DNA of 64,000 nucleotides from Clostridia bacterium (lineage in GTDB: Bacteria > Bacillota > Clostridia > Oscillospirales > Ruminococcaceae), in assembly GCA_021152595.1 (NCBI GenBank), contig JAGKVC010000001.1, positions 1-64,000 on the forward strand, in the 5' to 3' direction. Positions 34,370 to 43,700 of this stretch are shown one piece after another (position 1 is the first letter of the stretch; every line of letters starts with the position of its first letter). The position numbers and the translations under genes are program-made. Under the pieces are notes generated by a model. That model was not told the DNA's origin, did no database searches, and was given only the letters and a program-made list of their open reading frames with translations.

Positions 34370-35917
34370 TTATGATTTCGCTTTTGCCGTGACGGAGACC
34401 AGCTCCGCGGTGTCAACATCCAGCTTGCCGGATGCATCGGTATATCCCCAGACCTCCAGCGCCATTCTGCGCGCATCGGCAGGCATTTCCACTGTGACCT
34501 GTGCCTTGCCGCTGCTGTCTGCCGGATGCTTGCCGAGCGCCTCCATGATCCATTTGCCGCTGCCGTTTTCCGCATTCGGATCCCAATAGCCCCACGCAAG
34601 ATTCAGCTCAGAATCGGGCTTTGCAGAAACGGTCATTGTCACAGTATGCTCGCTTAAGCCCTCTGTCATGCGCCATTTTCCTGCATCCTCTTTGACAAAT
34701 GAGATCTCGATTTCCGGCTTCTCATCGGGATCGCCCCTGAGGAGAATCTGCTTGAGCAGCGAGAGATCCGCAGCATTGAGGATACCGTCCGCGTTCAGAT
34801 CGGTGTTTTCTCCGGAGAGATGCCGCACCTCTTTGGTCAGGAGCATATGGAGCAGGCAGGTGACATCCGCTGCATCGCGGCTGCCGTCCTCATTGACATC
34901 GCCGCGCAGCCTGTAGCCGAGAACCTGCATGATCCGGTTGCCGTCGCAGGTGCATTCCGGCGGATCGACCTTGTTGCGGAATACCTGCGCGCTGCAATTC
35001 CAGCCCTTGACGGTAAAGCAGTCTGCCGTATCAAGATACAGCTCATTTTCATAGATCTTCGCATTCTGTCCCCAGCCTTCAAGCTGCTGGCTCATGTCGA
35101 AGCCGTAAAGCTGCTGCTCACAGCCGTTCCGGTGACCGGTATTATAGCGGACGACCGCATCATTGCCCTTGATTTCAACAAAGCTGTTGCCGCCGTTTTC
35201 CCCCTTGATGCCGGTGCCGTCAAAGGTGCAGTATTCCACGAGATTGCCGATGGTATATTCCTTGATATCCACATGGTCGGCGGAGACATTCGGACCGAAC
35301 CGGCAGCCGCGGACGGTGTTGTAATGGCAGGCAAAGCCGTATTCTGTGGCATTCTTTGCGCTCCCGATATAGACACCCTCGCCGTATTTTGCGTTGACGG
35401 TTCCCGTGTCGTGGATGAAGCAGTTTTCGACGAGATTATAGCTGCTGTCGTCGATGATATGGATTGCCTCGTCGCCGATTTCACAGACCTCGCAGTCTGA
35501 TATGATGCTGTGCTCGGATTTTGCGAGGAAAATGCCCTTGGCGGCGTTCTGTATTTTCAGATCGCGGATCTCCCAATAGGAGCCGGTGATATGCATGACG
35601 CATTTTTTCTCCGGCTGATTGGCACACAGCACAGCCGGATGCGCCGGATCCTCACTGCGGATGATAATGTGCTTTTCGGGCGTGCCGCTCGCAGCCGCCT
35701 CAAATACGCGCCATTTTCCGCTGGATGTGTCGTCCTCATAGGTGCCGCTTTTCAGGATGATCTCATCTCCTGCACGGACATTCGTGAGGGCGGCTTTCAG
35801 CTCCGCGGTGTTTGTGACATAGATCTGATTTGTGCTGCCTGCCGCATGCGGAACAAATCCTGCCGCTTCACATGCGAACAGGACAGCGATCAGCGCTGCA
35901 ATGATCTTTTTGCGCAT
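34370..35917 (-). CDS. Secreted right-handed beta-helix (polysaccharide-lyase-like) protein with dockerin
   Basis: The ATG at 35917 has AAGGAGGG upstream and opens a signal peptide (MRKKIIAALIAVLFACEAAG). The first ~330 residues are a parallel beta-helix of the PL/pectate-lyase-superfamily kind (IYVTNTAELKAALTNVRAGD, EIILKSGTY, then repeated coils such as YNLVENCFIHD and GNLVEYCTFDGTG). A complete type I dockerin follows at ~355-415 (DVNEDGSRDAADVTCLLHML, DLNADGILNAADLSLLKQIL), so it is internal rather than terminal. The last ~100 residues form a beta-rich module, possibly carbohydrate-binding. Substrate is probably pectin-like or another acidic polysaccharide; the PL family cannot be fixed by eye. 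Confidence 0.8.
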   Translation of the reverse strand: MRKKIIAALIAVLFACEAAGFVPHAAGSTNQIYVTNTAELKAALTNVRAGDEIILKSGTYEDDTSSGKWRVFEAAASGTPEKHIIIRSEDPAHPAVLCANQPEKKCVMHITGSYWEIRDLKIQNAAKGIFLAKSEHSIISDCEVCEIGDEAIHIIDDSSYNLVENCFIHDTGTVNAKYGEGVYIGSAKNATEYGFACHYNTVRGCRFGPNVSADHVDIKEYTIGNLVEYCTFDGTGIKGENGGNSFVEIKGNDAVVRYNTGHRNGCEQQLYGFDMSQQLEGWGQNAKIYENELYLDTADCFTVKGWNCSAQVFRNKVDPPECTCDGNRIMQVLGYRLRGDVNEDGSRDAADVTCLLHMLLTKEVRHLSGENTDLNADGILNAADLSLLKQILLRGDPDEKPEIEISFVKEDAGKWRMTEGLSEHTVTMTVSAKPDSELNLAWGYWDPNAENGSGKWIMEALGKHPADSSGKAQVTVEMPADARRMALEVWGYTDASGKLDVDTAELVSVTAKAKS

Positions 35918-35952
35918 AATGATCCCTCCTTCTCCGGCATCGGGGCTTCTGT

Positions 35953-35992
35953 CTGATAATTTCATTATACATGATTATCAGATGAAAAGCAA
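35953..35992 (-). promoter_or_regulatory. Promoter with overlapping dyad operator for the beta-helix dockerin gene
   Basis: On the minus strand TTGCTT and TATAAT are separated by 17 bases (35964-35992). An 8-bp inverted repeat, ctgataat and attatcag (35953-35981), spans the -10 box, as expected for a repressor site. Confidence 0.55.
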
Positions 35993-36067
35993 GGAAAAAC
36001 GAAAATATCTTTTGCGCCGGTTTTGTTCGCGCATTTTTCATTCTGAGGATTTGTCTGATTGCTCCTA

Positions 36068-36096
36068 TTGCATTTTGCGGTGCAATATGTTATACT
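36068..36096 (+). promoter_or_regulatory. Promoter of the leucine-rich-repeat gene
   Basis: TTGCAT and TATACT are separated by 17 bases, about 40 bases upstream of the ATG at 36137. Confidence 0.6.
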
Positions 36097-36136
36097 TTTC
36101 ATAACAGAAATCCGCCGCAGACATAAGGAGGTACAT

Positions 36137-37489
36137 ATGGAACAGGAAGAGATTTTTGAGATTCAGGACGGAAAGCTGATTGCCTATCACGCACAGCTTC
36201 CGGAGGTTACGGTGCCGGAGGGTGTCACCTGCATCGGTGTCGGCGCATTCCGCAAGGTTGCTTCGCTCCGGAGCCTGACGCTGCCTGACGGTGTTACGGA
36301 GATTTGCAGCAAAGCCTTCAACGGCTGCTATAATCTGAAAACGGTGCATCTGCCGGACAGCGTGCGCTATATCGGCAGCTATGCATTTGAATACTGCAAG
36401 CGGCTGGAGACGATCAATATGCCGCGCAATCTGCTGGAGATCGGGGATCATGCATTTGAACAGACGAGTCTCTCGGAGCTCAGTTTCCCTGCAAATCTCA
36501 GGAAGATCGGTCAGTCCGCATTTCGCGGTCTCGACGGTCTGCGTGCGCTCAGGTTTCCGGCGTCTCTCAGTGAAATCGGTGCGCGTGCATTTGAATTTTG
36601 CAGCAATCTGGGAAATCTCTATTTTTGTTCAACGGTCAAAAAGATCGGCGATCTCGCATTCGCCGGCTGTGAAAAGCTGGATATGATCAATTATGCAGAT
36701 CAGGTGCCGGAAGGCGCATTCTGTGCGCCGAGCGCCTTTTCCTGTACGCCTTATCAGAAGCAAACACGCATCCGGATCGGCGGCGAAGCGCAGACAGATC
36801 TGGGTGTCACCGGCTGGCTGCGCGAACCGGACGGCAGTCTTTATCTGGAAAACTGCGGCATCGAAGACTGGATCGAAGCGAACAGCGGCGAGATCTGTTA
36901 CGATTACGGAACGACGTTTCTTGTGCGGTTCCGGATGCGGCAGGTGCCGCGCTATTATCTCAACTGCTATTATTATGCAGCACCGGAACGCATTGATGAG
37001 GGTGCGCTCAAGCGGACAAAAGAGCTGCACGGCGGCTGGATTCCGCTTTCCGGTGAGACGCATGCGCGCGAGCTTGCGGAGAATCCGGAAAAGGCAATGG
37101 ATTTTATTGCATCGCATATCCGGGATACAAGGCTGATGCCGGTTCAGCCGTTCACGCCGGAGCTTTTGCTGGATCTGAATTCTGCGGAGGCAGTGAACGC
37201 CGCAAAGCTGTCATCGCATGCGAAAATCCGGACGATCGCAGCCACGCAGAAATACAGAATTGCCGCTGTCCTCTGGCCGGATGAGACGCTCGGCTGTGAG
37301 GTCACGCCCAATTCCAGAAACAGCGGTGTGTATCCGGTTTATGACAGGACACCGGTTGCAGCTTATCGGACATACTATGTCTATCCGCTGAGCAGCACAG
37401 CTTTTCAGCGCCGTCTGGACGACACCGATCCGGAGACTGTGAATCGGGAAATGGCAATTATGGAACTGAAAAACAGAGGCTATCTGTGA
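36137..37489 (+). CDS. BspA-type leucine-rich-repeat (LRR_5) protein, cytoplasmic
   Basis: The ATG at 36137 has AAGGAGG seven bases upstream. The N-terminal ~200 residues contain six to seven LRR_5 units of the BspA kind (VTCIGVGAFRKVASLRSLTL, VRYIGSYAFEYCKRLETINM, LRKIGQSAFRGLDGLRALRF). The rest (~230 residues) reads as an alpha/beta region with an Ala/Glu-rich helical part (ARELAENPEKAMDFIASHI) that I do not recognise. There is no signal peptide, unlike most secreted BspA-type proteins, so an intracellular protein-binding role is more likely. It is a single-gene transcript with its own promoter and terminator. Confidence 0.75.
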   Translation: MEQEEIFEIQDGKLIAYHAQLPEVTVPEGVTCIGVGAFRKVASLRSLTLPDGVTEICSKAFNGCYNLKTVHLPDSVRYIGSYAFEYCKRLETINMPRNLLEIGDHAFEQTSLSELSFPANLRKIGQSAFRGLDGLRALRFPASLSEIGARAFEFCSNLGNLYFCSTVKKIGDLAFAGCEKLDMINYADQVPEGAFCAPSAFSCTPYQKQTRIRIGGEAQTDLGVTGWLREPDGSLYLENCGIEDWIEANSGEICYDYGTTFLVRFRMRQVPRYYLNCYYYAAPERIDEGALKRTKELHGGWIPLSGETHARELAENPEKAMDFIASHIRDTRLMPVQPFTPELLLDLNSAEAVNAAKLSSHAKIRTIAATQKYRIAAVLWPDETLGCEVTPNSRNSGVYPVYDRTPVAAYRTYYVYPLSSTAFQRRLDDTDPETVNREMAIMELKNRGYL

Positions 37490-37542
37490 AAGGCGCACGG
37501 AACGGATTAACGGAGATCAGCTTGTTTTCCCTGATCTGACAG

Positions 37543-37586
37543 AAAGCCCCGAAGTGATCTCATGACCGCTTCGGGGCTTTTTTCTA
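37543..37586. terminator. Bidirectional terminator between convergent LRR and esterase genes
   Basis: A 12-bp perfect stem (aaagccccgaag / cttcggggcttt) with a T run on one side and an A-containing run on the other. Confidence 0.85.
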
Positions 37587-37600
37587 TGGGATTTTTCAGA

Positions 37601-39958
37601 TTATGCCTTGAAAATAAACTGAATGAAATTGTAGAAATGGGTACGGATCGAGTCATCGCCGTGATGACCGTTCTGCACGATCTGCCAGATATTCGGGACA
37701 TTGTTCTTCGTGAAGTTATTGTGATAGCCCTCCGGAATTGCGGTGCCGACGACATCATCGGCAGTACCGGCGGTGATATAGACCAGCGACGGGGATTCCG
37801 CTTCGCTGCTCCACTTGAAGCTGCCGGAGACGCCCGGTGCCGGACACGCAGCGCCGACATAGCCGAACTTATCCGCATACTTCATGCCGATCTGGAGCGA
37901 CTCTCTGCCGCCCATCGAGAAGCCCGTGACGGCGGTGTTCTCTCTGCCTGTTGCGACGCTGTATTTGCTCTCGATATGCGGCATCAGACTGTCAACGATA
38001 TCATCGACGAATGCGTCATATGCGGCGTTGCTCTGATTGTCCATACCGCTCGGGCTGTTCATGGTCGCGCTCGTGAACACAAGCGGGCTGACAACGATCA
38101 TTTCCTCTGCTTTGCCTTGTGCGATGAGGTTTCCGACAAGCTCCTTTGTCCGCATGGCATCGCCGTTGTTGCCGTTTGTCATCAGTCTGTCCTCGTCCTC
38201 ATAATAGCCGTGCAGGATATAGAGAACCGGATATTCTCTGCTCGGATCGTAGTTTGCAGGCAGCAGGATGTTATAGGGCTTATCCTTGTTTGCCGCCTTC
38301 GATCTGTAAGTTTCTTTCTTGAGTGTGCCGTAGGCGGTGCCGGCCTTTGCATCGAGAATGCCGTAATCGAGCGGCTTCAGCTCCGCCTCGCAGATCGGCG
38401 TGTATTCGGAGATCGTGCGCATATCGCCCTTTGCCGGAATCACCGGTTCCGGAAATTCTGCGATCTTGCCGAGCAGATACTGCACGAACCAGTCGATATC
38501 GGTCTGATCGACGCTGCCGTCACGGTTGACATCCGCCATTTTCTTCATGCTGTTATTGGCAAATTTATCCTTGATGCCCTCCTTTGCGTGGGAGAGATCG
38601 GCAGCGTTGATCACGCCGTCGCCGTCCACATCACCGAGCTTATAGACCGCAGGCTGTGCGACACCTGCGGATTTTTTGACGATGATATCATCCACATAAA
38701 AATCGCATTTATCGGTATCCGTTTCGATGTACAGTGTCGGGGAGGATCCGCTCTTCACGGTGTATTTTTCACCGGCAAGCGTACCCCATGTGCCGGACGC
38801 GACAGTCTCCTCAACAAAGGTATCATACTCCGCACCGTTGCCGGAGCCGTACTGCACGGTCATTTTGAATTTGACGGCTGAGCCGGAGCTCTGTTTCACC
38901 CTCGCAGTGACATCAATCACCGTGCCCTCCGGACAAAGGCTGCTGATATCATATGAGATGCCGTTCCATGCATCGCTGCGGTCTGTCACGGAAGCAGACT
39001 GCTTTCCGCTTGCCGCTTCGGTTTTGCTGACATCCACGGATGCACTGCCGCGGGCTGCCCAGCCGGAAAGACCGCTCTCGAAATCGGAATACAGCAGCTC
39101 GGAGCCGGTGCGTGCAGGTGTTTCCGCTGTATCGGAAGGATCGGATTGCTTCGGCTCCTCCGGCTGTGTCGGCACCGCAGAGCTGCCTGCCAGATAATCT
39201 GAGATGGTTTCCGCCCAGAATTTGCCCATTTTCTCATAGCCCTTGCCGCTCGGATGGAGGTTGTCGCTGCTGAGATCGGAGGTGGAGAGACAGCCGTGAA
39301 TATCCGCATATTTCACATGCTTGCCTGAGCCTTCATAGTCCTCAGCAACCTTTTTGACGGTGCTGTTATAATTGCCGACACGCTGCGGACTGCCGCCGTA
39401 TGCGGTAAACTCCGGAATCGAAGCGAGGAAGATCATGCCGTTCTGATTCATATTCTCGAGCATGTAGTCCAGCAGTGCATGCAGATCATCCGAGCAGGCG
39501 CCGAGATCGCGGTTTGCAGTCATATCGTTCGTGCCGATGATGAGCAGGATGATATCCGGATTATACTGCTTGACTTTGTTGCCGTTTTTCAGTTCATTAT
39601 AGAGACTGCCGGTATTCTGCGCCTGTCCCCAGCCGGGAACCTCCTTGATCTGGAAGCCGCTGTATCCGGCGTGATCGCTGTCATACTGTACATTCTGTCC
39701 GTTATAATTGAAGGATGCGTTCATGTCTTTTTTCGGTCCGACCATGTCAAAGGAAATGTTCTTCTGCTTCAGCGCATAATCAAGATATTTCCGGTAGCCG
39801 CCGGTTTCGCCGTCGCCGTTCGTGATGGAATCACCGACAGGCATAATCCTGATCTGTTCGGCTGCCGCTGCCGGTTCCGCAGGCTTGCAGATGCCGGGTG
39901 AAAGCAGCGTGGCGGCTGCCAGCACGGTTGCTGACAGAATCGAAAAGTGTTTTTTCAT
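37601..39958 (-). CDS. Bifunctional secreted esterase: CE3 acetylxylan esterase - CBM22-like - dockerin - CE1 esterase
   Basis: The ATG at 39958 is eight bases from AAAGGGGG and preferred over 39964. After a signal peptide, residues ~35-250 are an SGNH/CE3 esterase: GDSITNG (Ser), IIGTNDM, and the Asp/His pair in SSDNLHPSGKGY. Next is a CBM22-like xylan-binding module (LLYSDFESGLSGW ... FYVDDIIV), then an internal type I dockerin (DVDGDGVINAADLSHAKEGI, DVNRDGSVDQTDIDWFVQYL). The C-terminal ~270 residues are a CE1/esterase-D hydrolase with Ser in GFSMGG, Asp in AGTADDVV and His in NGHHGDDS. The pair would strip acetyl and probably feruloyl groups from xylan while attached to a cellulosome. Confidence 0.9.
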   Translation of the reverse strand: MKKHFSILSATVLAAATLLSPGICKPAEPAAAAEQIRIMPVGDSITNGDGETGGYRKYLDYALKQKNISFDMVGPKKDMNASFNYNGQNVQYDSDHAGYSGFQIKEVPGWGQAQNTGSLYNELKNGNKVKQYNPDIILLIIGTNDMTANRDLGACSDDLHALLDYMLENMNQNGMIFLASIPEFTAYGGSPQRVGNYNSTVKKVAEDYEGSGKHVKYADIHGCLSTSDLSSDNLHPSGKGYEKMGKFWAETISDYLAGSSAVPTQPEEPKQSDPSDTAETPARTGSELLYSDFESGLSGWAARGSASVDVSKTEAASGKQSASVTDRSDAWNGISYDISSLCPEGTVIDVTARVKQSSGSAVKFKMTVQYGSGNGAEYDTFVEETVASGTWGTLAGEKYTVKSGSSPTLYIETDTDKCDFYVDDIIVKKSAGVAQPAVYKLGDVDGDGVINAADLSHAKEGIKDKFANNSMKKMADVNRDGSVDQTDIDWFVQYLLGKIAEFPEPVIPAKGDMRTISEYTPICEAELKPLDYGILDAKAGTAYGTLKKETYRSKAANKDKPYNILLPANYDPSREYPVLYILHGYYEDEDRLMTNGNNGDAMRTKELVGNLIAQGKAEEMIVVSPLVFTSATMNSPSGMDNQSNAAYDAFVDDIVDSLMPHIESKYSVATGRENTAVTGFSMGGRESLQIGMKYADKFGYVGAACPAPGVSGSFKWSSEAESPSLVYITAGTADDVVGTAIPEGYHNNFTKNNVPNIWQIVQNGHHGDDSIRTHFYNFIQFIFKA

Positions 39959-40016
39959 AATCATATCCCCCTTTATGATGAATTGGCGTGATGCTTACAA
40001 ACTGCACCATATTATC

Positions 40017-40045
40017 ATTATAAGTGATATTCAGGGGAGAGTCTA
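40017..40045 (-). promoter_or_regulatory. Weak promoter candidate for the bifunctional esterase gene
   Basis: On the minus strand TAGACT and TATAAT are separated by 17 bases, about 60 bases upstream of the start. The -35 box is poor. The stretch 40046-40316 between this and the next promoter holds no gene or structure that I can support. Confidence 0.4.
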
Positions 40046-40316
40046 GCTAAGATTTGCTTAAAAATGCTCTAAAACTTCTTAAAATTTGCGATTTCCTCCA
40101 AAAAACGAATTCAATTATCGCCGCGGATGCATCCTGACGGCGCATGCATGCCGGTGGAATATCGGATTCAGCCGGATCCCCGATCCAGTGATTCATGCGA
40201 GCCGCCCTGCTGCTTCGCCCTTGTCAAAAATAACAGTTTTCTGTTTGCTGCAATTCAAATATTCCGGTCACTGTTCTGAAATTGTGCTTCCGATAAGGAA
40301 AACTGTCCGCCGGATA

Positions 40317-40345
40317 TTGACAATACTTTCACAATGTGCTAAAAT
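40317..40345 (+). promoter_or_regulatory. Sigma-A promoter of the glutamate synthase operon
   Basis: TTGACA and TAAAAT are separated by 17 bases. Predicted transcription begins a few bases before the leader hairpin at 40357. Confidence 0.78.
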
Positions 40346-40356
40346 AGGGGCAATGA

Positions 40357-40420
40357 AATGAACAAAGGCGTTCATTCGGAAAGACAGGCTTTCTGTCTCC
40401 GGATGGGCGCCTTTTCGTTT
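40357..40420 (+). promoter_or_regulatory. ANTAR-type antitermination leader with intrinsic terminator (glt operon)
   Basis: Hairpin P1 is aatgaac-AAAGGC-gttcatt (40357-40376), a perfect 7-bp stem with a six-base loop having A at 1 and G at 4, the pattern known for ANTAR target RNAs. A second small hairpin follows (gaaag-acagg-ctttc, 40379-40393; loop five bases by strict pairing). The P1 loop and 3' arm also form the 5' arm of a long terminator (aaaggcg...cattcgg with ccggatg..cgccttt, then cgttt). So P1 and terminator cannot coexist. The ANTAR protein encoded at 50215 is the likely binder. Another ~165 bases of leader separate this from gltB1. Confidence 0.65.
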
Positions 40421-40584
40421 GCAGGCGGTGCCTGTCTCCGTTGAGCTGAAGCCCGCCGGAGGTACAGAAACCTGCAAAAGAAATACGTGCTTCAGCAAAT
40501 CAGAGCTGCTGACCGGAAGTATTCCGGCAAAACATGCAGTCACATTTATGTATATCCAATCATATCAAACAGGAGGAAATTGAG

Positions 40585-41679
40585 ATGAGCCAATTAGAAG
40601 GACAGGTCCGGATCCCTTCGGGCTGCGCGGTCTCTGCGATGATCTCCAGAGACGGCAGGCGCATGAACGGCGAGAGCATCATCGAGAGCATGATCCCGAT
40701 GCATGACCGCTCGAACGGTCTCGGCGGCGGCTTTGCTGCCTACGGCATTTATCCGGAATACAAGGATTTCTTTGCACTGCACATCTTCTTCAACAGCCGC
40801 CAATGTCAGAGCGAATGTATGACGCTGCTCAAGGAGTATTTCGAGATCGTGCAGGATGAGCATATCAAGGTGCGCAAGCTGCCGCAGATTACCGATGAGC
40901 CGATTATCCGGCGCGTGTTTGTCTCCCCGATGCAGTCCGTTCTGCGGCATTTGCAGATCGACGAAAAGGAGCTTGTCGTCCGGATTGTCAACCGTATCAA
41001 TGCGCAGCTTGAGGGCAGCTATGTCTTCTCCTGCGGCAAAAATATGGGCGCATTCAAGGCGGTCGGCTTTCCGGAGGATGTCGGCAGATACTACCGGCTC
41101 GAGGAATACGAAGCCTATTGCTGGACGGCGCACGGCAGATATCCGACGAATACGCCGGGCTGGTGGGGCGGTGCGCATCCGTTCTGCATGCTCGATTATT
41201 CGATCGTTCACAACGGCGAAATCTCGTCCTATGACGCAAACCGCCGCTTCATTGAAATGTACGGCTACAAATGTACGCTGCAAACCGATACCGAGGTCAT
41301 AACCTATATTGCGGATTATCTGCTGCGGCGGCAGGGACTGACGCTTGAGGAGACTGCGTCTGTGATCGCGGCACCGTTCTGGTCTACGATCGACGCAAAG
41401 CCCGAGGCGGAAAAGCAGACGCTGACCTATCTGCGCAATGCGTTCCCGAGCCTGCTTGTCACGGGACCGTTCTCGATCATCCTCGGCTTTGAGGGCGGAT
41501 TGATGGCGCTCAATGACCGCCTGAAGCTCCGCTCGATGGTCGTCGGTGAGCAGGGGGATATGGTCTATATTGCAAGTGAAGAAGCCGCGATCCGTGTCAT
41601 GGCGCCGGATATCACGAATATCTGGTCGCCTGCCGGCGGTGAACCGGTGATTGTCAAGGTGAAGGAGGGAGCGTTTTGA
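40585..41679 (+). CDS. Archaeal-type glutamate synthase, glutamine amidotransferase subunit
   Basis: The ATG at 40585 has AGGAGG upstream. The protein (364 residues) is a class II glutamine amidotransferase of the GltB1 kind; the candidate nucleophile is the Cys in SGCAVSAM, with downstream marks TAHGRYPTNTPGWWGGAHPF and IVHNGEIS and DTEVITYIADYLL. It releases ammonia from glutamine for the FMN subunit encoded next. Its stop overlaps the TTG start of that gene. Split glutamate synthases of this layout occur in archaea and many Clostridia. Confidence 0.88.
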   Translation: MSQLEGQVRIPSGCAVSAMISRDGRRMNGESIIESMIPMHDRSNGLGGGFAAYGIYPEYKDFFALHIFFNSRQCQSECMTLLKEYFEIVQDEHIKVRKLPQITDEPIIRRVFVSPMQSVLRHLQIDEKELVVRIVNRINAQLEGSYVFSCGKNMGAFKAVGFPEDVGRYYRLEEYEAYCWTAHGRYPTNTPGWWGGAHPFCMLDYSIVHNGEISSYDANRRFIEMYGYKCTLQTDTEVITYIADYLLRRQGLTLEETASVIAAPFWSTIDAKPEAEKQTLTYLRNAFPSLLVTGPFSIILGFEGGLMALNDRLKLRSMVVGEQGDMVYIASEEAAIRVMAPDITNIWSPAGGEPVIVKVKEGAF

Positions 41680-43172
41680 ATTTCTATCCGGAATTTGAAG
41701 TGGAGCGCAATGACAGCCGGTGCATCCGCTGTCGTGTCTGTGAACGACAGTGTGCCAATGAGGTACACTGGTTTGATGCAGACGGAAAGGTGATGCTCTC
41801 CGATGAATCAAAGTGCGTGAACTGTCAGCGCTGCGTGACGCTGTGTCCGACCAGAGCGCTGAAAATTGTCAAGAGCGACTGCCGTCTGCGCGAGAATGCA
41901 AATTACTCCGATCAGACGATCAAGGAGATCTACCGGCAGGCGGAGACCGGCGGTGTGCTGCTCTCCTCGATGGGCAATCCGAATCCGCTGCCGGTTTACT
42001 GGGACAAGATCCTGATCAACGCCTCGCAGGTAACGAATCCGCCGATTGATCCGCTGCGTGAGCCGATGGAAACGCGCGTGTTCCTCGGCAAAAAGCCCAA
42101 GCATATCCGCCGCAATGCGGACGGTACGCTCGATACAAAGCTCGCGCCGCAGCTGACGCTCAGCATGCCGGTGATGTTCTCCGCGATGAGCTACGGTTCG
42201 ATCAGCTACAATGCGCACGCATCCCTTGCGAGAGCCGCAACCGCGCTCGGCATCTATTACAATACCGGTGAGGGCGGTCTGCATGAGGACTTCTATCAGT
42301 ACGGCAAAAACACGATCGTGCAGGTCGCATCGGGCAGATTCGGCGTGCATAAGGATTATCTCGAAGCCGGTGCTGCAATCGAAATCAAAATGGGACAGGG
42401 TGCAAAGCCCGGCATCGGCGGACATCTGCCCGGCACCAAAGCGGTCGGCGATGTCTCCAAGACGCGCATGATCCCCGAGGGCAGCGACGCGATTTCTCCT
42501 GCTCCGCATCACGATATTTATTCGATCGAGGATCTGCGGCAGCTTGTCTATTCGCTGAAAGAGGCGACCGAATACCGCCTGCCGGTGATTGTCAAGGTCG
42601 CGGCGGTTCACAATATTGCGGCGATTGCAAGCGGCATTGCGCGCAGCGGCGCGGATATCATTGCAATCGACGGCTTCCGCGGCGGTACCGGTGCAGCTCC
42701 GACGAGAATCCGCGACAATGTCGGCATTCCGATTGAGCTGGCACTTGCGGCGGTTGATAAGCGGCTGCGTGATGAGGGCATCCGCAACAATGTTTCGATC
42801 GTCTGCGGCGGTTCGATCCGTTCGGCTGCGGATGTGGTCAAGGCAATCGCACTGGGCGCGGATGCGTGCTATATTGCGACGGCGGCATGTCTTGCAATGG
42901 GATGTCACCTGTGCCGGAGCTGCCACACGGGCAAGTGCAACTGGGGTATTGCGACGCAGCGGCCGGATCTTGTCAAGCGTCTGAATCCGGATATCGGATC
43001 GGAGCGGCTGATCAATCTGATGAACGCATGGCGGCATGAGATCAAGGAGCTGATGGGCGGCATGGGCATCAATTCGATCGAGGCACTGCGCGGAAACCGT
43101 CTGATGCTGCGCGGCGTCGGGCTGACCGGAAAAGAGCTTGAGATCCTCGGAATCTCGCATGCAGGTGAATAA
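41676..43172 (+). CDS. Archaeal-type glutamate synthase, FMN/Fe-S catalytic subunit
   Basis: The TTG start at 41676 overlaps the previous stop (TTGA) and has AAGGAGG seven bases ahead. Residues ~10-65 are a two-cluster ferredoxin (CIRCRVCERQCA and CVNCQRCVTLCP). From ~90 on it is the Glu_synthase TIM barrel: MPVMFSAMSYGSISYNAHAS, GEGGLHEDFYQYGK, GQGAKPGIGGHLPG, FRGGTGAAPTRIRDNVGIP and the Cys cluster CHLCRSCHTGKCNWGIATQ. It makes glutamate from 2-oxoglutarate and the channelled ammonia. Confidence 0.93.
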   Translation: MNFYPEFEVERNDSRCIRCRVCERQCANEVHWFDADGKVMLSDESKCVNCQRCVTLCPTRALKIVKSDCRLRENANYSDQTIKEIYRQAETGGVLLSSMGNPNPLPVYWDKILINASQVTNPPIDPLREPMETRVFLGKKPKHIRRNADGTLDTKLAPQLTLSMPVMFSAMSYGSISYNAHASLARAATALGIYYNTGEGGLHEDFYQYGKNTIVQVASGRFGVHKDYLEAGAAIEIKMGQGAKPGIGGHLPGTKAVGDVSKTRMIPEGSDAISPAPHHDIYSIEDLRQLVYSLKEATEYRLPVIVKVAAVHNIAAIASGIARSGADIIAIDGFRGGTGAAPTRIRDNVGIPIELALAAVDKRLRDEGIRNNVSIVCGGSIRSAADVVKAIALGADACYIATAACLAMGCHLCRSCHTGKCNWGIATQRPDLVKRLNPDIGSERLINLMNAWRHEIKELMGGMGINSIEALRGNRLMLRGVGLTGKELEILGISHAGE

Positions 43173-43185
43173 GGCGGTGTGAAGG

Positions 43186-43638
43186 ATGAAACGAATCTAT
43201 GTGAAAGAGGAATGGTGCCTCGGGTGCCATTTGTGTGAATATAACTGCGCATTTGCCAATTCCGGTCTGACGGATATGGTCAAGGCGCTGCGGGACAAGC
43301 CGATCTATCCGCGCATTCAGGTCGAGACCGACGAAAACGGCGTAACCTATGCGGTTTCCTGCCGGCACTGTACGGATCCGATCTGTGTCAAGAGCTGTAT
43401 TGCAGGCGCACTCTCGAAGAAGGACGGCGTCATTGAGATTGACCACAGCAAATGTGTCGGCTGCCTGACCTGTGTACTGGTCTGCCCTTATGGCGCGGTG
43501 GTCGAGGACGGCAGCGGCGTTGCGCAGAAATGTGAGCTGTGCATGAAGAATTCCTGCGGTGCGCCTGCCTGCGTCAAGGGATGTCCGAACGGCGCGATTG
43601 TCTATGAGGAGCGGCAGGCCGTGCCTGCATCCGATTGA
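43186..43638 (+). CDS. 4Fe-4S ferredoxin-like subunit of glutamate synthase
   Basis: A 150-residue protein with four Cys clusters (CLGCHLCEYNC; CRHCTDPICVKSC; CVGCLTCVLVCP; CELCMKNSCGAPACVKGCP), as in the electron-transfer subunits of DMSO-reductase or GltB-associated type. It lies 13 bases after the FMN subunit. It probably passes electrons from the flavoprotein encoded next to the FMN subunit. Confidence 0.88.
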   Translation: MKRIYVKEEWCLGCHLCEYNCAFANSGLTDMVKALRDKPIYPRIQVETDENGVTYAVSCRHCTDPICVKSCIAGALSKKDGVIEIDHSKCVGCLTCVLVCPYGAVVEDGSGVAQKCELCMKNSCGAPACVKGCPNGAIVYEERQAVPASD

Positions 43639-43700
43639 CAGCGCAGGAAACGAAGCTGCTGTTATCAGACCGATCCCGTAATCGGGAATGGAGGAAAACA

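Noticed and set aside
40421..40584. Riboswitch in the rest of the glt leader
   Set aside because: Some inverted repeats exist (ttccggaa-like arms near 40515), but nothing matches a known aptamer that I can recognise.
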